A stretch of 64,000 bases of DNA, taken from contig CAZWBR010000006.1 in assembly GCA_964632305.1 (NCBI GenBank), positions 59,562 through 123,561 of the forward strand, written 5' to 3'. Position numbers and translations under genes: made by a program. A model generated the notes under the pieces. That model saw only the letters and a program-made list of their open reading frames with translations, had not been told where the DNA came from and ran no database searches. This DNA comes from CAZWBR01 sp964632305. Lineage in GTDB: Bacteria > Bacteroidota > Bacteroidia > Bacteroidales > Prolixibacteraceae. Shown one piece after another: positions 45,672-57,886 of this stretch. Within the stretch, counting starts at the first letter, position 1. Each line of letters begins with the position of its first letter.

Positions 45672-47417
45672 ATGAATTGGAATTCACAAGAGTTTATTTG
45701 GCTCGACTGGTTGATTATTTTTGTGGGTATATTGCTCGTTGGCTGGGCGGTATATCGTTCAATACAAAAACACAAACGTGCACAGCAAGGTGCCGATAGC
45801 GAAGACTACTTGTTCGGGAAAGGCGAACCGTGGTATATTATTGGTGCAGCTATCTTTGCTGCAAACATTGGATCGGAACACTTGGTAGGGCTTGCCGGTA
45901 CAGGTGCAAAAGCAGGTGTCGGCATGGCGCACTGGGAAATGCAAGGCTGGATGATCCTTATCCTGGGTTGGCTCTTTGTCCCATTCTATCAGCTGATGAA
46001 TAACAAGTTGGGGAAAATCATTACAATGCCCGACTTCCTGAAAAACCGCTATACACCTGCCACGGGTTCATGGCTGTCCATCATTACACTTGTAGCCTAT
46101 GTGCTGACAAAAGTAAGTGTAACAGCATTTACCGGGGGGATCTTTATGGAGAGCCTTCTTGGTTTGCCCTTCTGGTACGGAGCTATCGGCTTGATCGTCT
46201 TAACGGGTATCTTCACTGTTTTTGGCGGCATGAAAGGGGTTATGACCCTGTCGGCAATTCAAACACCTATCCTTATCATAGGTTCATTCCTTGTGCTTTT
46301 CCTTGGATTGTCAGCACTCGGAGACGGCAGTATCGCTAACGGTTGGAATGCAATGATTGACTATTCCAAAACACTGGGCGTAGGTGCAGACGGCGTTGCA
46401 TACGGCACAAACCACATGTTCCACTTTGAGACTGGCGACCCGTTGTATGACGAGTATCCCGGTTTTTGGGTATTTATCGGTGCAACAATTATCGGCTTTT
46501 GGTATTGGGCTACCGACCAACACATCGTTCAACGTGTGCTCGGACAAACAAAAGGTGAGCCTAACGACGTAGTGATGAAGCGTGCGCGAAGAGGGACTAT
46601 CGCTGCCGGTTATTTTAAATTGTTGCCTGTTTTTATGTTCCTGATACCCGGTATGATTGCCGCTGCATTGGCGGCACGCCCCGGTAGCGGCTTTACGTTA
46701 GACAACCCTGATACCGCTTTCGGTTCAATGGTTAAATTTGTATTGCCCGCTGGTGTGAAGGGTATTGTTACCATCGGCTTTATCTCCGCTCTTGTTGCTT
46801 CTTTGGCGGCATTCTTCAACTCCTGTGCTACTTTATATACCGAAGACTTTTATAAGCCTATGTTCAAAGGTAAAACCGAAGCCAGATACGTGTTGGTAGG
46901 TCGTATTGCAACAGTTGTTGTAGTAATACTTGGCATCGCTTGGATCCCGGTCATGATGAGTCTCGGCAGTCTTTACTCCTATCTGCAAGGCATTCAATCG
47001 CTGCTCGCACCTGCAATGGTGGCTGTATTCGTAATGGGTATATTCTCTAAAAAAATTACACCCAAGGCTGGTGAAGCAGGGTTAATTGTCGGCTTTCTTA
47101 TTGGTATGGTACGCTTACTGACCAACATCTTTACAAATACAGGTGCAAACGAAATGACTGGCTGGTACTGGGAATCAACCCGTTGGTTCTGGCATACCAA
47201 CTGGCTTATCTTTGAGATATGGCTACTTGTCTTCATCATGTTGTTTATGGTCGCAGTATCTTTCTTTACTGCAAAACCAACCGCCAAACAGATAGAGTTT
47301 ATCACTTTCACAAGCGACTACAAGTCACTCATCTGGAAGAGCTGGAACAAGTGGGATGTAATTGCTTCATTGGGTGTAGTTGCATTCTGTATGGCATTTT
47401 ACATGTATTTCTGGTAA
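45672..47417 (+). CDS. Sodium:solute symporter, probable L-arabinose transporter
   Basis: A 581-residue SSS-family protein (SGLT-like), about 14 helices. Family marks include AIFAANIGSEHLVGLAGTGA near residue 60, YWATDQHIVQRVLG near 275 and the SALVASLAAFFNSCATLYTED helix near 370. These transporters take up sugars with Na+. The position between araA and araD indicates L-arabinose as the likely substrate, equivalent to the AraP permease proposed in Bacteroides. It lies 37 bp downstream of the araA terminator and 10 bp upstream of araD. Confidence 0.9.
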   Translation: MNWNSQEFIWLDWLIIFVGILLVGWAVYRSIQKHKRAQQGADSEDYLFGKGEPWYIIGAAIFAANIGSEHLVGLAGTGAKAGVGMAHWEMQGWMILILGWLFVPFYQLMNNKLGKIITMPDFLKNRYTPATGSWLSIITLVAYVLTKVSVTAFTGGIFMESLLGLPFWYGAIGLIVLTGIFTVFGGMKGVMTLSAIQTPILIIGSFLVLFLGLSALGDGSIANGWNAMIDYSKTLGVGADGVAYGTNHMFHFETGDPLYDEYPGFWVFIGATIIGFWYWATDQHIVQRVLGQTKGEPNDVVMKRARRGTIAAGYFKLLPVFMFLIPGMIAAALAARPGSGFTLDNPDTAFGSMVKFVLPAGVKGIVTIGFISALVASLAAFFNSCATLYTEDFYKPMFKGKTEARYVLVGRIATVVVVILGIAWIPVMMSLGSLYSYLQGIQSLLAPAMVAVFVMGIFSKKITPKAGEAGLIVGFLIGMVRLLTNIFTNTGANEMTGWYWESTRWFWHTNWLIFEIWLLVFIMLFMVAVSFFTAKPTAKQIEFITFTSDYKSLIWKSWNKWDVIASLGVVAFCMAFYMYFW

Positions 47418-47427
47418 TTACTAAGGT

Positions 47428-48114
47428 ATGTTAGAACAATTGAAAGAGGAGGTTTTTGAGGCGAACCTCGACTTAGTGAAATATGGCCTTGTTCTCTTCA
47501 CCTGGGGCAACGTCAGTGCCATTGATCGCGAAAGCGGCCTGGTGGTCATCAAACCCAGTGGTGTCGAATACGGGAAGATGAAACCTGAACACATGGTTAT
47601 CGTCGATCTGAACGGGAAAGTAGTCGAAGGTAATTTAAGACCTTCCTCGGACACCCCAACTCATATCGAACTTTACAAGGCATTCAGCGAAATTGGTGCC
47701 GTTGTTCATACCCATTCGACCCATGCCACTGCATGGGCACAGGCTGGACTTTCCATTCCCATCGTAGGGACGACACATGCCGATTATTTCGCCAATGACA
47801 TCCCTTGTACCCGTGATATGACGAAAGCTGAAGTAACCGGAGCTTATGAGAAAGAAACCGGAAGTGTAATCATTGAAGCATTTAACGGGATTAATCCGCT
47901 TCACATTCCCGGAGTTATCGTTAAGAACCACGGTCCATTTACCTGGGGAAAAAACGCACACGAAGCTGTTCATAACAGCGTAGTACTCGAAGAGGTCGCT
48001 AAAATGGCTTTCATCGCTAAATCGGTTAATCCGTTGATGACGATGAATCCACTTTTGGTAACCAAACACTTCGAACGTAAACACGGGGCGAATGCCTATT
48101 ACGGACAAAAATAA
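47428..48114 (+). CDS. araD: L-ribulose-5-phosphate 4-epimerase
   Basis: A 228-residue class II aldolase/adducin-fold enzyme interconverting L-ribulose 5-phosphate and D-xylulose 5-phosphate, the last step of the arabinose route. Zinc ligands are H94 and H96 (HTHSTHA) and H168 (KNHGPFTWG). TWGNVSA near residue 29 is the substrate phosphate-binding loop, and GTTHADYF is also conserved. Length equals the E. coli enzyme. It starts 10 bp after the symporter stop and precedes araB by 74 bp containing a perfect stem-loop. Confidence 0.95.
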   Translation: MLEQLKEEVFEANLDLVKYGLVLFTWGNVSAIDRESGLVVIKPSGVEYGKMKPEHMVIVDLNGKVVEGNLRPSSDTPTHIELYKAFSEIGAVVHTHSTHATAWAQAGLSIPIVGTTHADYFANDIPCTRDMTKAEVTGAYEKETGSVIIEAFNGINPLHIPGVIVKNHGPFTWGKNAHEAVHNSVVLEEVAKMAFIAKSVNPLMTMNPLLVTKHFERKHGANAYYGQK

Positions 48115-48123
48115 AACTATATT

Positions 48124-48157
48124 GTATCAGCATTTATCATCAGGCAAATGCTGATAC
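48124..48157. promoter_or_regulatory. Perfect 12-bp stem-loop between araD and araB
   Basis: GTATCAGCATTT (48124-48135), 10-nt loop, AAATGCTGATAC (48146-48157). There is no T-run after it, so a terminator is unlikely. The GATAC of the right arm recurs downstream in TTGATACTTTATAC. Confidence 0.7.
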
Positions 48158-48188
48158 TTAACTCTTGATACTTTATACAATTAAAACT

Positions 48189-49862
48189 ATGAGCGAAAAA
48201 AGATATGTAATCGGGTTGGACTTTGGATCCGACTCAGCCCGCTCGGTGATTGCCGATGCAATTACTGGTGATGAGATTGCTTCATCGGTTAAATATTATC
48301 CGCGTTGGGTAAAAGGATTATATTGCAATCCGGCAAAAGACCAATACCGTCAACACCCGCAGGACTATATCGAGGTAACCGAATTCATCGTGAAGGATGC
48401 CCTGACCAAAGCCGGTCCTGACGTGGCCAAGGCAGTAGTCGGCATATCCTTCGATACAACGGGAAGTACCCCTATACTTGTCAATAAGGAAGGGACACCA
48501 CTCTCAATGTTGCCGGAATTCGCTGAAAACCCCAACGCGATGTTCGTGCTTTGGAAAGATCATACCGCGGTAAAAGAAGCTGCTGAAATCAATGATCTGG
48601 CCCGTAAGTGGAAGATCGACTATACTATGTACGAAGGTGGAATCTATTCTTCAGAATGGGTATGGGCAAAAATTGCTCACGTTCTTCGCGAAGATGAAGC
48701 GGTGAAGAAAGCTGCTTATTCATGGGTCGAACATTGCGACTGGATGCCAGGTTTATTAACCGGGAATGTCAATCCTGAAAAGATGTTACGCGGACGTTGC
48801 TCAGCCGGACACAAAGCAATGTGGCACGAAAGCTGGGGAGGCCTTCCCGATGAAGAGTTCCTTGTTACCTTCGAGCCTGCCCTGAAAGGCTACCGCGACC
48901 GACTTTATTCTGAAACCTACACGGCTGATGTTAAAGTTGGAAACCTGACCGAAGAGTGGGCTGCAAAGTTGGGCCTCAACACCAATGTAGCCGTAGGGGT
49001 TGGCGCTTTCGACTGTCATATGGGTGCCGTAGGAGGTGAAGTAACCTCCAATGTTTTGGCCCGTGCCATCGGAACATCAACCTGCGATATTATGATCGCA
49101 CCGTATGAACAAATCGGGGATAAACTAATCGCAGGAATCTGTGGTCAGGTCGACGGATCGGTTGTTCCGGGTTATGTTGGACTCGAAGCCGGTCAATCAG
49201 GTTTTGGCGATATCTATGCCTGGTTTAAACGGGTGGTAGCCTGGCCGGTGGAAAATATACTGGCAAAAACAACCATCGTTGACGCTGAAACCCGTGCTAA
49301 ATTGATCGATGAGGTAATCGATCGCATCATTCCTGAACTATCGGCAGAAGCCGCCAAAATCCCGGTAGAAGAAAGCACGATTATCGCAGTGGACTGGATG
49401 AACGGGCGCCGCACACCGGATGCCAGCCAGGAAGTGACCGGATCGATTGCCGGTCTTAAGCTGGGTTCTTCGGCCCCGATGATCTTCCGTGCCCTGGTTG
49501 AAGCTACCGCCTACGGTTCGAAAGCTATCGTTGATCGTTTCGACCGTGAAGGAGTTGAGATCAAGGCAGTCATCGGTCTGGGCGGTGTAGCCAAAAAATC
49601 GCCCTTTGTAATGCAGACCCTCGCCGATGTGATGAACATGCCGATTAAAGTTGCCCGTACCGAACAAACCTGTGCCTTTGGTGCAGCAATGTTTGCCGCA
49701 GTAGCTGCCGGTGTTTATGCCAAAGTGGAAGAGGCCCAAAAAGCAATGGGTAAAGGATTCGAAAGCGAATACCACCCCATTCCTTCCAACGTAGAGAAAT
49801 ACGCTGAACTCTATCAGAAATACATCAAATTAGGCGCTTTCACAGAAAAAGAGTTGAAATAG
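48189..49862 (+). CDS. araB: Ribulokinase
   Basis: A 557-residue FGGY-family kinase phosphorylating L-ribulose to L-ribulose 5-phosphate with ATP. The N-terminal IGLDFGSDSARSV is the first phosphate-binding loop, SFDTTGSTPI follows near residue 86, GVGAFDCHMGAVGG near 270 and IGLGGVAKKSPFVMQ near 463. Length fits bacterial AraB. The ATG at 48189 is used; an in-frame TTG eight codons upstream lies outside the conserved start. It is the last gene of the ara cluster and is followed by a terminator. Confidence 0.95.
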   Translation: MSEKRYVIGLDFGSDSARSVIADAITGDEIASSVKYYPRWVKGLYCNPAKDQYRQHPQDYIEVTEFIVKDALTKAGPDVAKAVVGISFDTTGSTPILVNKEGTPLSMLPEFAENPNAMFVLWKDHTAVKEAAEINDLARKWKIDYTMYEGGIYSSEWVWAKIAHVLREDEAVKKAAYSWVEHCDWMPGLLTGNVNPEKMLRGRCSAGHKAMWHESWGGLPDEEFLVTFEPALKGYRDRLYSETYTADVKVGNLTEEWAAKLGLNTNVAVGVGAFDCHMGAVGGEVTSNVLARAIGTSTCDIMIAPYEQIGDKLIAGICGQVDGSVVPGYVGLEAGQSGFGDIYAWFKRVVAWPVENILAKTTIVDAETRAKLIDEVIDRIIPELSAEAAKIPVEESTIIAVDWMNGRRTPDASQEVTGSIAGLKLGSSAPMIFRALVEATAYGSKAIVDRFDREGVEIKAVIGLGGVAKKSPFVMQTLADVMNMPIKVARTEQTCAFGAAMFAAVAAGVYAKVEEAQKAMGKGFESEYHPIPSNVEKYAELYQKYIKLGAFTEKELK

Positions 49863-49889
49863 ACTCTCTTTGACTCGTTATAATTAGAT

Positions 49890-49925
49890 AAAAGGTTGGC
49901 CGGGAACGGTCAACCTTTTCTTTTT
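49890..49925 (+). terminator. Intrinsic terminator of the ara cluster
   Basis: AAAGGTTG (49891-49898), loop with an inner CCG/CGG pair, CAACCTTT (49911-49918), followed by a T-rich tail. Confidence 0.85.
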
Positions 49926-49934
49926 GCAGTTCGT

Positions 49935-49979
49935 TCGACATTGACTCGACATTGACTTGGTATTGACATGACCCATACC
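49935..49979. repeat. 11-bp-periodic element C
   Basis: Three 11-mers TCGACATTGAC, TCGACATTGAC, TTGGTATTGAC, then ATGACCCATAC and C. The inverted part is short: GGTAT (49959-49963), 11-bp spacer, ATACC (49975-49979). Confidence 0.65.
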
Positions 49980-50068
49980 TGTTGTAAACTGAGACAGCGT
50001 GCCACTACTGAAACCTCCAACCTTCGCGACTTCGTATAATCTGAAAATTATCACTTCAGTATAGAAAA

Positions 50069-50479
50069 ATGGAGGGTTTAATCAAACAGGATTTGGTATT
50101 CTACGACGGCGATTGCCGCCTGTGCCACTGGCTGGTTGGATTTTTAGTCACTAACGACCGAAAGGGAAAATTCAGGTTGGTGGAGTTGCAATCGGAAGAA
50201 GGAAGGCGGTATGCCAAACAATATGGTTTCACCATCGCGCAGGAGCCGGAGAGCGTCATCCTGATTCAGCACAATAAGGTGTATCAGCGATCGGAGGCGG
50301 TATTGCGGATATTGTGCAGGCTGGGAGGAGGCTATGCCGCCCTGTTCTACCCGCTGATCTTTTTGCCTGGCGGCTTCCGCGACAGGCTTTATGATTGGAT
50401 CGCCCGAAACCGGCACCGACTTTTGGGCAGAAGAATTGCCTGCCCAAATCCTATTCCCTCGGAAGGGAAAATAACCTAA
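50069..50479 (+). CDS. DCC-family (DUF393) thiol-disulfide oxidoreductase-like protein
   Basis: A 136-residue protein of the DCC family, named for the N-terminal DxxCxxC motif, here YDGDCRLCH (C16, C19). The family is predicted to have a thioredoxin-like fold with a redox-active cysteine pair; few members have a known partner. The central VILIQHNKVYQRSEAVLRI and the C-terminal DRLYDWIARNRHRLLGR are also typical. It has no signal peptide. It stands alone, followed by 940 bp of repeat-rich DNA. Confidence 0.85.
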   Translation: MEGLIKQDLVFYDGDCRLCHWLVGFLVTNDRKGKFRLVELQSEEGRRYAKQYGFTIAQEPESVILIQHNKVYQRSEAVLRILCRLGGGYAALFYPLIFLPGGFRDRLYDWIARNRHRLLGRRIACPNPIPSEGKIT

Positions 50480-50841
50480 AACGAAAAGAGGGTATCCAAA
50501 TAGTAATCCAAAACGGTCCACACATATTAATTCAGGATCCGTTTCCCGCGGAATACGCAGATCGACAAAGAGCTTTCCGCGAAAATCTGCGCGGTTTGCG
50601 GGGAAACAATCCTACCGCGATAAATTCGTCAATCAATAGAAAATCCAACGGACTAAATCAGACACCACCTGCCAACTATGGGAAAAGCTTCTCCCAATCA
50701 GCTCAATATAAGGCCGATTATTAACTTAGTGACCGGGTGACTCCAAGTCACCCGGCCACTATATTCCTGATTCCACATCCCACTCCCTGAACCTCTGTTC
50801 GTCACAAGGCCAAGGCCGGTATTACACCATCCTTTTTCTTA

Positions 50842-50913
50842 GGTTTCCGTATGGTTTCTCTATGTTAGCATACAGGAACCTTGGAGGAACCATAGAGGAA
50901 CCATACAGATACC
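50842..50913. repeat. 11-bp-periodic element D (2 inverted units, spacer, 3 direct units)
   Basis: Consecutive 11-mers: GGTTTCCGTAT, GGTTTCTCTAT, spacer GTTAGCATACA, GGAACCTTGGA, GGAACCATAGA, GGAACCATACA, then GATACC. ATAGAGGAACC (50892-50902) is the reverse complement of the second unit with one mismatch. Confidence 0.75.
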
Positions 50914-51079
50914 CCGGAGTTGACCCGACCGGGAAGAGGGGGGCGCATGGGTCTGTCGAAAGCCGAGCCCCAACCCGAGAGGGTCCCCAAAGGGAACCTC
51001 CGTTCTATTTTTATCATTACTGTCAGGGAAAATGCAGAAGATTCTTCGCTTCGCTACTTATGACAGGGGCGAACTTGAT

Positions 51080-51142
51080 AGTCTGGGCGCGACAGGACGA
51101 TAACCTTTGTCCGCAGCGCGAGCATAGAGTCGCACTCCGACT
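51080..51142. repeat. MITE-like hairpin element, copy 3 (inverted relative to copy 1)
   Basis: A 63-bp core that is the reverse complement of 2432-2494 with scattered changes (shared GAGCATAGAGTCGCACTC and AACCTTTGTCCGC). Flanks carry shorter inverted TGACA/TGTCA ends. Confidence 0.65.
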
Positions 51143-51370
51143 TCTTTCATCTATGTCACTTCGAACGAAGTGAGAAATCTCAACAGGAAAACAATAGTCG
51201 GGATTTAATCGGACAGTAGTGTATTTTTATGTGACAAATAAAACAGGCTGACCGGCTAAAATGATGCGTTCCGGGTTTTCATAATCTGATTTTCAAAACA
51301 AAATCAGCAATCCGGAGTTTTGAACCAAAATTTTCTTTCTTCTGTTTCAGCATTGCTGTCAATCAGGAAA

Positions 51371-51413
51371 AAACAAAAGAGGCTGCCTTTTCAGACAGCC
51401 TCTTTTGTTTTTT
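51371..51413. terminator. Bidirectional intrinsic terminator
   Basis: CAAAAGAGGCTG (51374-51385) pairs perfectly with CAGCCTCTTTTG (51396-51407), with A-run and T-run flanks. It ends the minus-strand lgt transcript. Confidence 0.85.
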
Positions 51414-51422
51414 CGATCTTTA

Positions 51423-52271
51423 TTAATTGTTCTTGTAAAAAACGGGCGGTCGGTTCAATGCACGATAGATCAGCATTGCGCCGCCGATAAAGAAGGGAAT
51501 GCTGAGGATCTGGCCCATATTAAGCGCCATACCGGCTTCGAAAGCTTCCTGATCCTCCTTGATAAATTCGATCATAAAGCGGGAGAAGAAGATGCCGATA
51601 AAGAAGGCACCGAGGATAAAACCAGGGCGGTCTTTCAGATCTTTTTTCCTGTACCAGAAGAACATCAGCAACGCGAAGGTGATCAGGTAACAGAGTGCCT
51701 CGTAGATCTGGGTCGGGTGTTTGGCGATGGTCTCACCATTGCGTTCGAAGATAAAACCCCAGGGGAGATTGGTAGCTACGCCATAGATCTCGGAGTTCAT
51801 CAGGTTACCGGTACGGATCATCGCGCCGACCAGGGCAACCGGGACCACCAGACGGTCGAGGGTCCAGAAGATGGAGCGTTGGGTTACCTTTTTCGAGAAG
51901 ATCCACACGGCAATGATGATGCCGATAGCTCCACCATGACTGGCAAGCCCCTGATAACCGACTATTTTCAGTTTCCCGTCGACCATCAACACCGGGGAGA
52001 TGATCTCGAACAGGTGATCCTGGTAATAGCTCCAGTTATAGAAGAAAACATGCCCTAAACGAGCCCCGAAGATGGTAGCAATGATGACATAAATGAAGAG
52101 TTTGTCGACCCATTCCTCGTTGGCGCCTTCGGACCGGAACATTTTGGTCAGTATGTTATAGCCGAGCAGGAAGCCCAGGGCAAACATCATCCCGTACCAA
52201 CGGATCGAGACTGGTCCAAGGCTAAAGATCTCGGGACTGGCATTCCAGTGAATAGCTAAAAGAGTACTCAT
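51423..52271 (-). CDS. lgt: Prolipoprotein diacylglyceryl transferase
   Basis: A 282-residue inner-membrane enzyme with seven predicted helices. It attaches diacylglycerol from phosphatidylglycerol to the lipobox cysteine of prolipoproteins. Conserved parts are IRWYGMMFALGF near the N-terminus, LASHGGAIGI (catalytic His region) and VGAMIRTGNLMNSEIYG (the Lgt signature with the essential Arg and Asn). The length is usual. It starts 26 bp after the secA stop and probably shares its transcript. It is followed by a strong terminator. Confidence 0.95.
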   Translation of the reverse strand: MSTLLAIHWNASPEIFSLGPVSIRWYGMMFALGFLLGYNILTKMFRSEGANEEWVDKLFIYVIIATIFGARLGHVFFYNWSYYQDHLFEIISPVLMVDGKLKIVGYQGLASHGGAIGIIIAVWIFSKKVTQRSIFWTLDRLVVPVALVGAMIRTGNLMNSEIYGVATNLPWGFIFERNGETIAKHPTQIYEALCYLITFALLMFFWYRKKDLKDRPGFILGAFFIGIFFSRFMIEFIKEDQEAFEAGMALNMGQILSIPFFIGGAMLIYRALNRPPVFYKNN

Positions 52272-52297
52272 TCAGATATAATGTTAATGTCTAACCC

Positions 52298-55615
<3,318 letters not shown>

Positions 55616-55749
55616 ATCAATTATGCGTTGAAATTCTATTTTTTGTTACTAAAAATGTTTAGCTGCAAATGTAGTTTAAAAGTTGCAAGTTCTGAAATCA
55701 TTTGCCAATTAATGAATGGGATTATGATTATTCATTTATAAAAAAACGC

Positions 55750-55787
55750 ATAAAAAAACTGGGGTCAGTAAATGTCTGCCCCAGTTT
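55750..55787 (-). terminator. Intrinsic terminator after ferritin
   Basis: On the minus strand AACTGGGG and CCCCAGTT (55786-55757) pair perfectly, followed by a run of seven T. Confidence 0.85.
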
Positions 55788-55816
55788 CTAACCAATAGAA
55801 ATATTTTTTAATGTGA

Positions 55817-56335
55817 TCAGGCTTTCGCATTAGCAAAAGGATCGACAAAGACACGCGATGCCATTTCCCGGTCCATCATCAATAACCCTTGTCCTTCACC
55901 TTTGATCAACTTCAGATTATCAAGGATTTGCTGTACGTTAGCCTCTTCCTCGACTTGTTCATCGACATACCATTGCAGAAAGCTGCGGGTAGCATGGTCA
56001 CTTTCGGCAATAGCCACATCCATCAGGTTGTTGATCAACGAGGTGACCTTCTGTTCATGAACCAGAGTTTTTTCAAATACATCGACGATCCCGTCGAATT
56101 CAACGTCGACCGAGGCGATGGGGGTCAAAATAACACGACCGCTGCGTTCATTGACGTAATCGAAGAAATGGATAGCATGAGCCAATTCTTCCTGGTATTG
56201 GATCTTCATCCAGTTGGCATAGCCCGCCAGTCCGATGGATTGAAAATATGCTGACATGGAGAGATAAAGGTATGCTGAATGAAATTCAGCATTAATTTGC
56301 TGATTTATTGCTTCTTCTACTTTCTTTTTTAACAT
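55817..56335 (-). CDS. Bacterial non-haem ferritin
   Basis: A 172-residue four-helix iron-storage protein expected to form a 24-mer shell and oxidise Fe(II) at a di-iron centre. Ferroxidase ligands are visible: Glu in NAEFHSAYLYLS (helix A), the ExxH of YQEELAHAIHFFDY (helix B), and Glu in VHEQKVTSLI (helix C). Length and sequence match the FtnA group and not bacterioferritin; there is no haem Met motif. It has its own promoter and terminator and is monocistronic. Confidence 0.93.
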   Translation of the reverse strand: MLKKKVEEAINQQINAEFHSAYLYLSMSAYFQSIGLAGYANWMKIQYQEELAHAIHFFDYVNERSGRVILTPIASVDVEFDGIVDVFEKTLVHEQKVTSLINNLMDVAIAESDHATRSFLQWYVDEQVEEEANVQQILDNLKLIKGEGQGLLMMDREMASRVFVDPFANAKA

Positions 56336-56362
56336 AGCTTTGTTAATTATAAGTTACTTTTT

Positions 56363-56393
56363 CAAAGTTAGGAAAAAAGAGGAATGAATTCAA
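56363..56393 (-). promoter_or_regulatory. Predicted ferritin promoter
   Basis: On the minus strand TTG (56393-56391), a 20-bp spacer and TAACTTTG (56370-56363) fit the phylum consensus exactly. The ATG lies 27 bp downstream. Confidence 0.65.
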
Positions 56394-56418
56394 TTAATAA
56401 AACCGATTTAACCACATT

Positions 56419-57645
56419 TTAACCTAACCGTTTTTTAAGTTCCTGATCCAACTCCTCCATGAATTTTTCAGTAGTCAGATAATGTTCCGGTTTCAGTTGA
56501 TCGCCATAGATAGAAAGGGCAAGGTCCTTGGTCATCTTGCCTGCTTCAACCGTATCGATACAGACCTTTTCCAGTGTATGGGCAAAGTTGATCAATGGTT
56601 GGTTTCCATCCAGTTTTCCACGGAACTCTAAGCCACGGGTCCAGGCAAAGATCGAAGCGATTGGATTGGTTGAAGTGGGCCGCCCTTTCTGGTGTTCGCG
56701 GTAATGACGGGTGACAGTTCCATGAGCTGCTTCAGCTTCAATAATGCCGCCATCGGGCGTCATCAATACTGAGGTCATCAATCCGAGAGAACCGAAACCC
56801 TGAGCGACGGTATCCGATTGAACGTCGCCGTCGTAGTTTTTGCAAGCCCAGATAAAATTGCCGTTCCATTTCAGTGACGAAGCCACCATATCATCGATCA
56901 ACCGATGCTCATAGGTGATGCCGGCCTTTTCGAACTCTGCTTTGTATTCGTTCCGGTAGATCTCTTCAAACAGATCTTTGAAGAATCCATCGTATTTTTT
57001 CAGGATGGTATTTTTAGTGGAAAGGTAGAGCGGCCATTTCTTCGACAGCGCCATTTTAAAGCAACTGTGAGCAAAACCACGGATCGATTCCTCGGTATTG
57101 TACATCGACAGGGCGACTCCAGGACCTTCAAATCTGTATACTTCATGTTCCTGAGCGCCGGAGCCATCATCAGGGATAAAGGTCATGGTCAGCTTACCCG
57201 GACGATCGACCACGATGTCGGTGGCCCGATACTGATCGCCAAAGGCATGACGGCCAATCACGATCGGGGCTGTCCATTGAGGAATTAATCGAGGAACATT
57301 CTGAACAACAATAGGTTCACGAAATATTGTCCCCCCCAGGATATTACGAATGGTCCCGTTGGGCGACTTCCACATCTTCTTAAGGCCAAACTCTTTAACA
57401 CGTGCTTCATCGGGAGTAATCGTAGCGCATTTAATCCCCACCTTATATTTTTTAATGGCATAAGCTGCATCGACAGTCACCTGATCGTCGGTGGCATCGC
57501 GATGTTCAATGCCCAGATCATAATATTTGATGTCGAGATCGAGATAAGGGAGGATCAGCTTTTCGCGGATCATCTTCCAAATAATCCGGGTCATTTCATC
57601 CCCGTCAAGTTCAACGACAGGGTTCAGTACTTTAATTTTTTCCAT
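56419..57645 (-). CDS. icd: NADP-dependent isocitrate dehydrogenase (eukaryotic-type subfamily)
   Basis: A 408-residue TCA-cycle enzyme decarboxylating isocitrate to 2-oxoglutarate with NADP. It belongs to the homodimeric type II subfamily shared with eukaryotes and not the E. coli type. Marks include ELDGDEMTRIIWKMIREKL at the N-terminus, KSPNGTIRNILGGTIFREP (substrate Ser/Asn/Arg loop), DDMVASSLKWNGNFIWACKNYDGDVQ in the centre (metal Asp) and EAAHGTVTRHYREHQKG near the coenzyme site. Length is typical. It stands 83 bp upstream of ferritin in the same direction, but ferritin has a separate promoter. Confidence 0.95.
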   Translation of the reverse strand: MEKIKVLNPVVELDGDEMTRIIWKMIREKLILPYLDLDIKYYDLGIEHRDATDDQVTVDAAYAIKKYKVGIKCATITPDEARVKEFGLKKMWKSPNGTIRNILGGTIFREPIVVQNVPRLIPQWTAPIVIGRHAFGDQYRATDIVVDRPGKLTMTFIPDDGSGAQEHEVYRFEGPGVALSMYNTEESIRGFAHSCFKMALSKKWPLYLSTKNTILKKYDGFFKDLFEEIYRNEYKAEFEKAGITYEHRLIDDMVASSLKWNGNFIWACKNYDGDVQSDTVAQGFGSLGLMTSVLMTPDGGIIEAEAAHGTVTRHYREHQKGRPTSTNPIASIFAWTRGLEFRGKLDGNQPLINFAHTLEKVCIDTVEAGKMTKDLALSIYGDQLKPEHYLTTEKFMEELDQELKKRLG

Positions 57646-57886
57646 GTAAACGATTTTAACCTATTTTCAGAAAGAGTTATTCCATTACCGGATTGTTTGG
57701 AATTTAAAGAGAAGGTCGAATTTGATGGTCACTTTTAAATCATTGTTATCAAGAATAAAACCGTTACTGATACAGACTAACGATTAACTCCTTCAATAAC
57801 CTTCGCACCAAAGAGCCATCGGGCGATTCGATAAAAAGTTTACTCCTTTAAATTCTTCAACAATCTTCTAAGATAAAAAACTCAGG

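Larger units (their letters stand above)
50480..51422. other. 943-bp repeat-rich gap between convergent genes
   Basis: No gene is recognised; one 103-codon frame at 50862-51173 runs through repeats and is not protein-like. Contents in order: a CGCAGAT / GCGGAAA-type dispersed repeat remnant (about 50540-50610), a perfect hairpin CCGGGTGACT-cca-AGTCACCCGG (50733-50755), 11-bp-periodic element D (50842-50913), an inverted MITE-like copy (about 51058-51160) with a TCACTTCG/CGAAGTGA hairpin beside it, and a terminator (51371-51413). Confidence 0.6.

Noticed and set aside
50862..51173. A 103-residue frame in the repeat-rich gap
   Set aside because: It runs through the 11-bp element and the hairpin element, and its composition follows the repeats.
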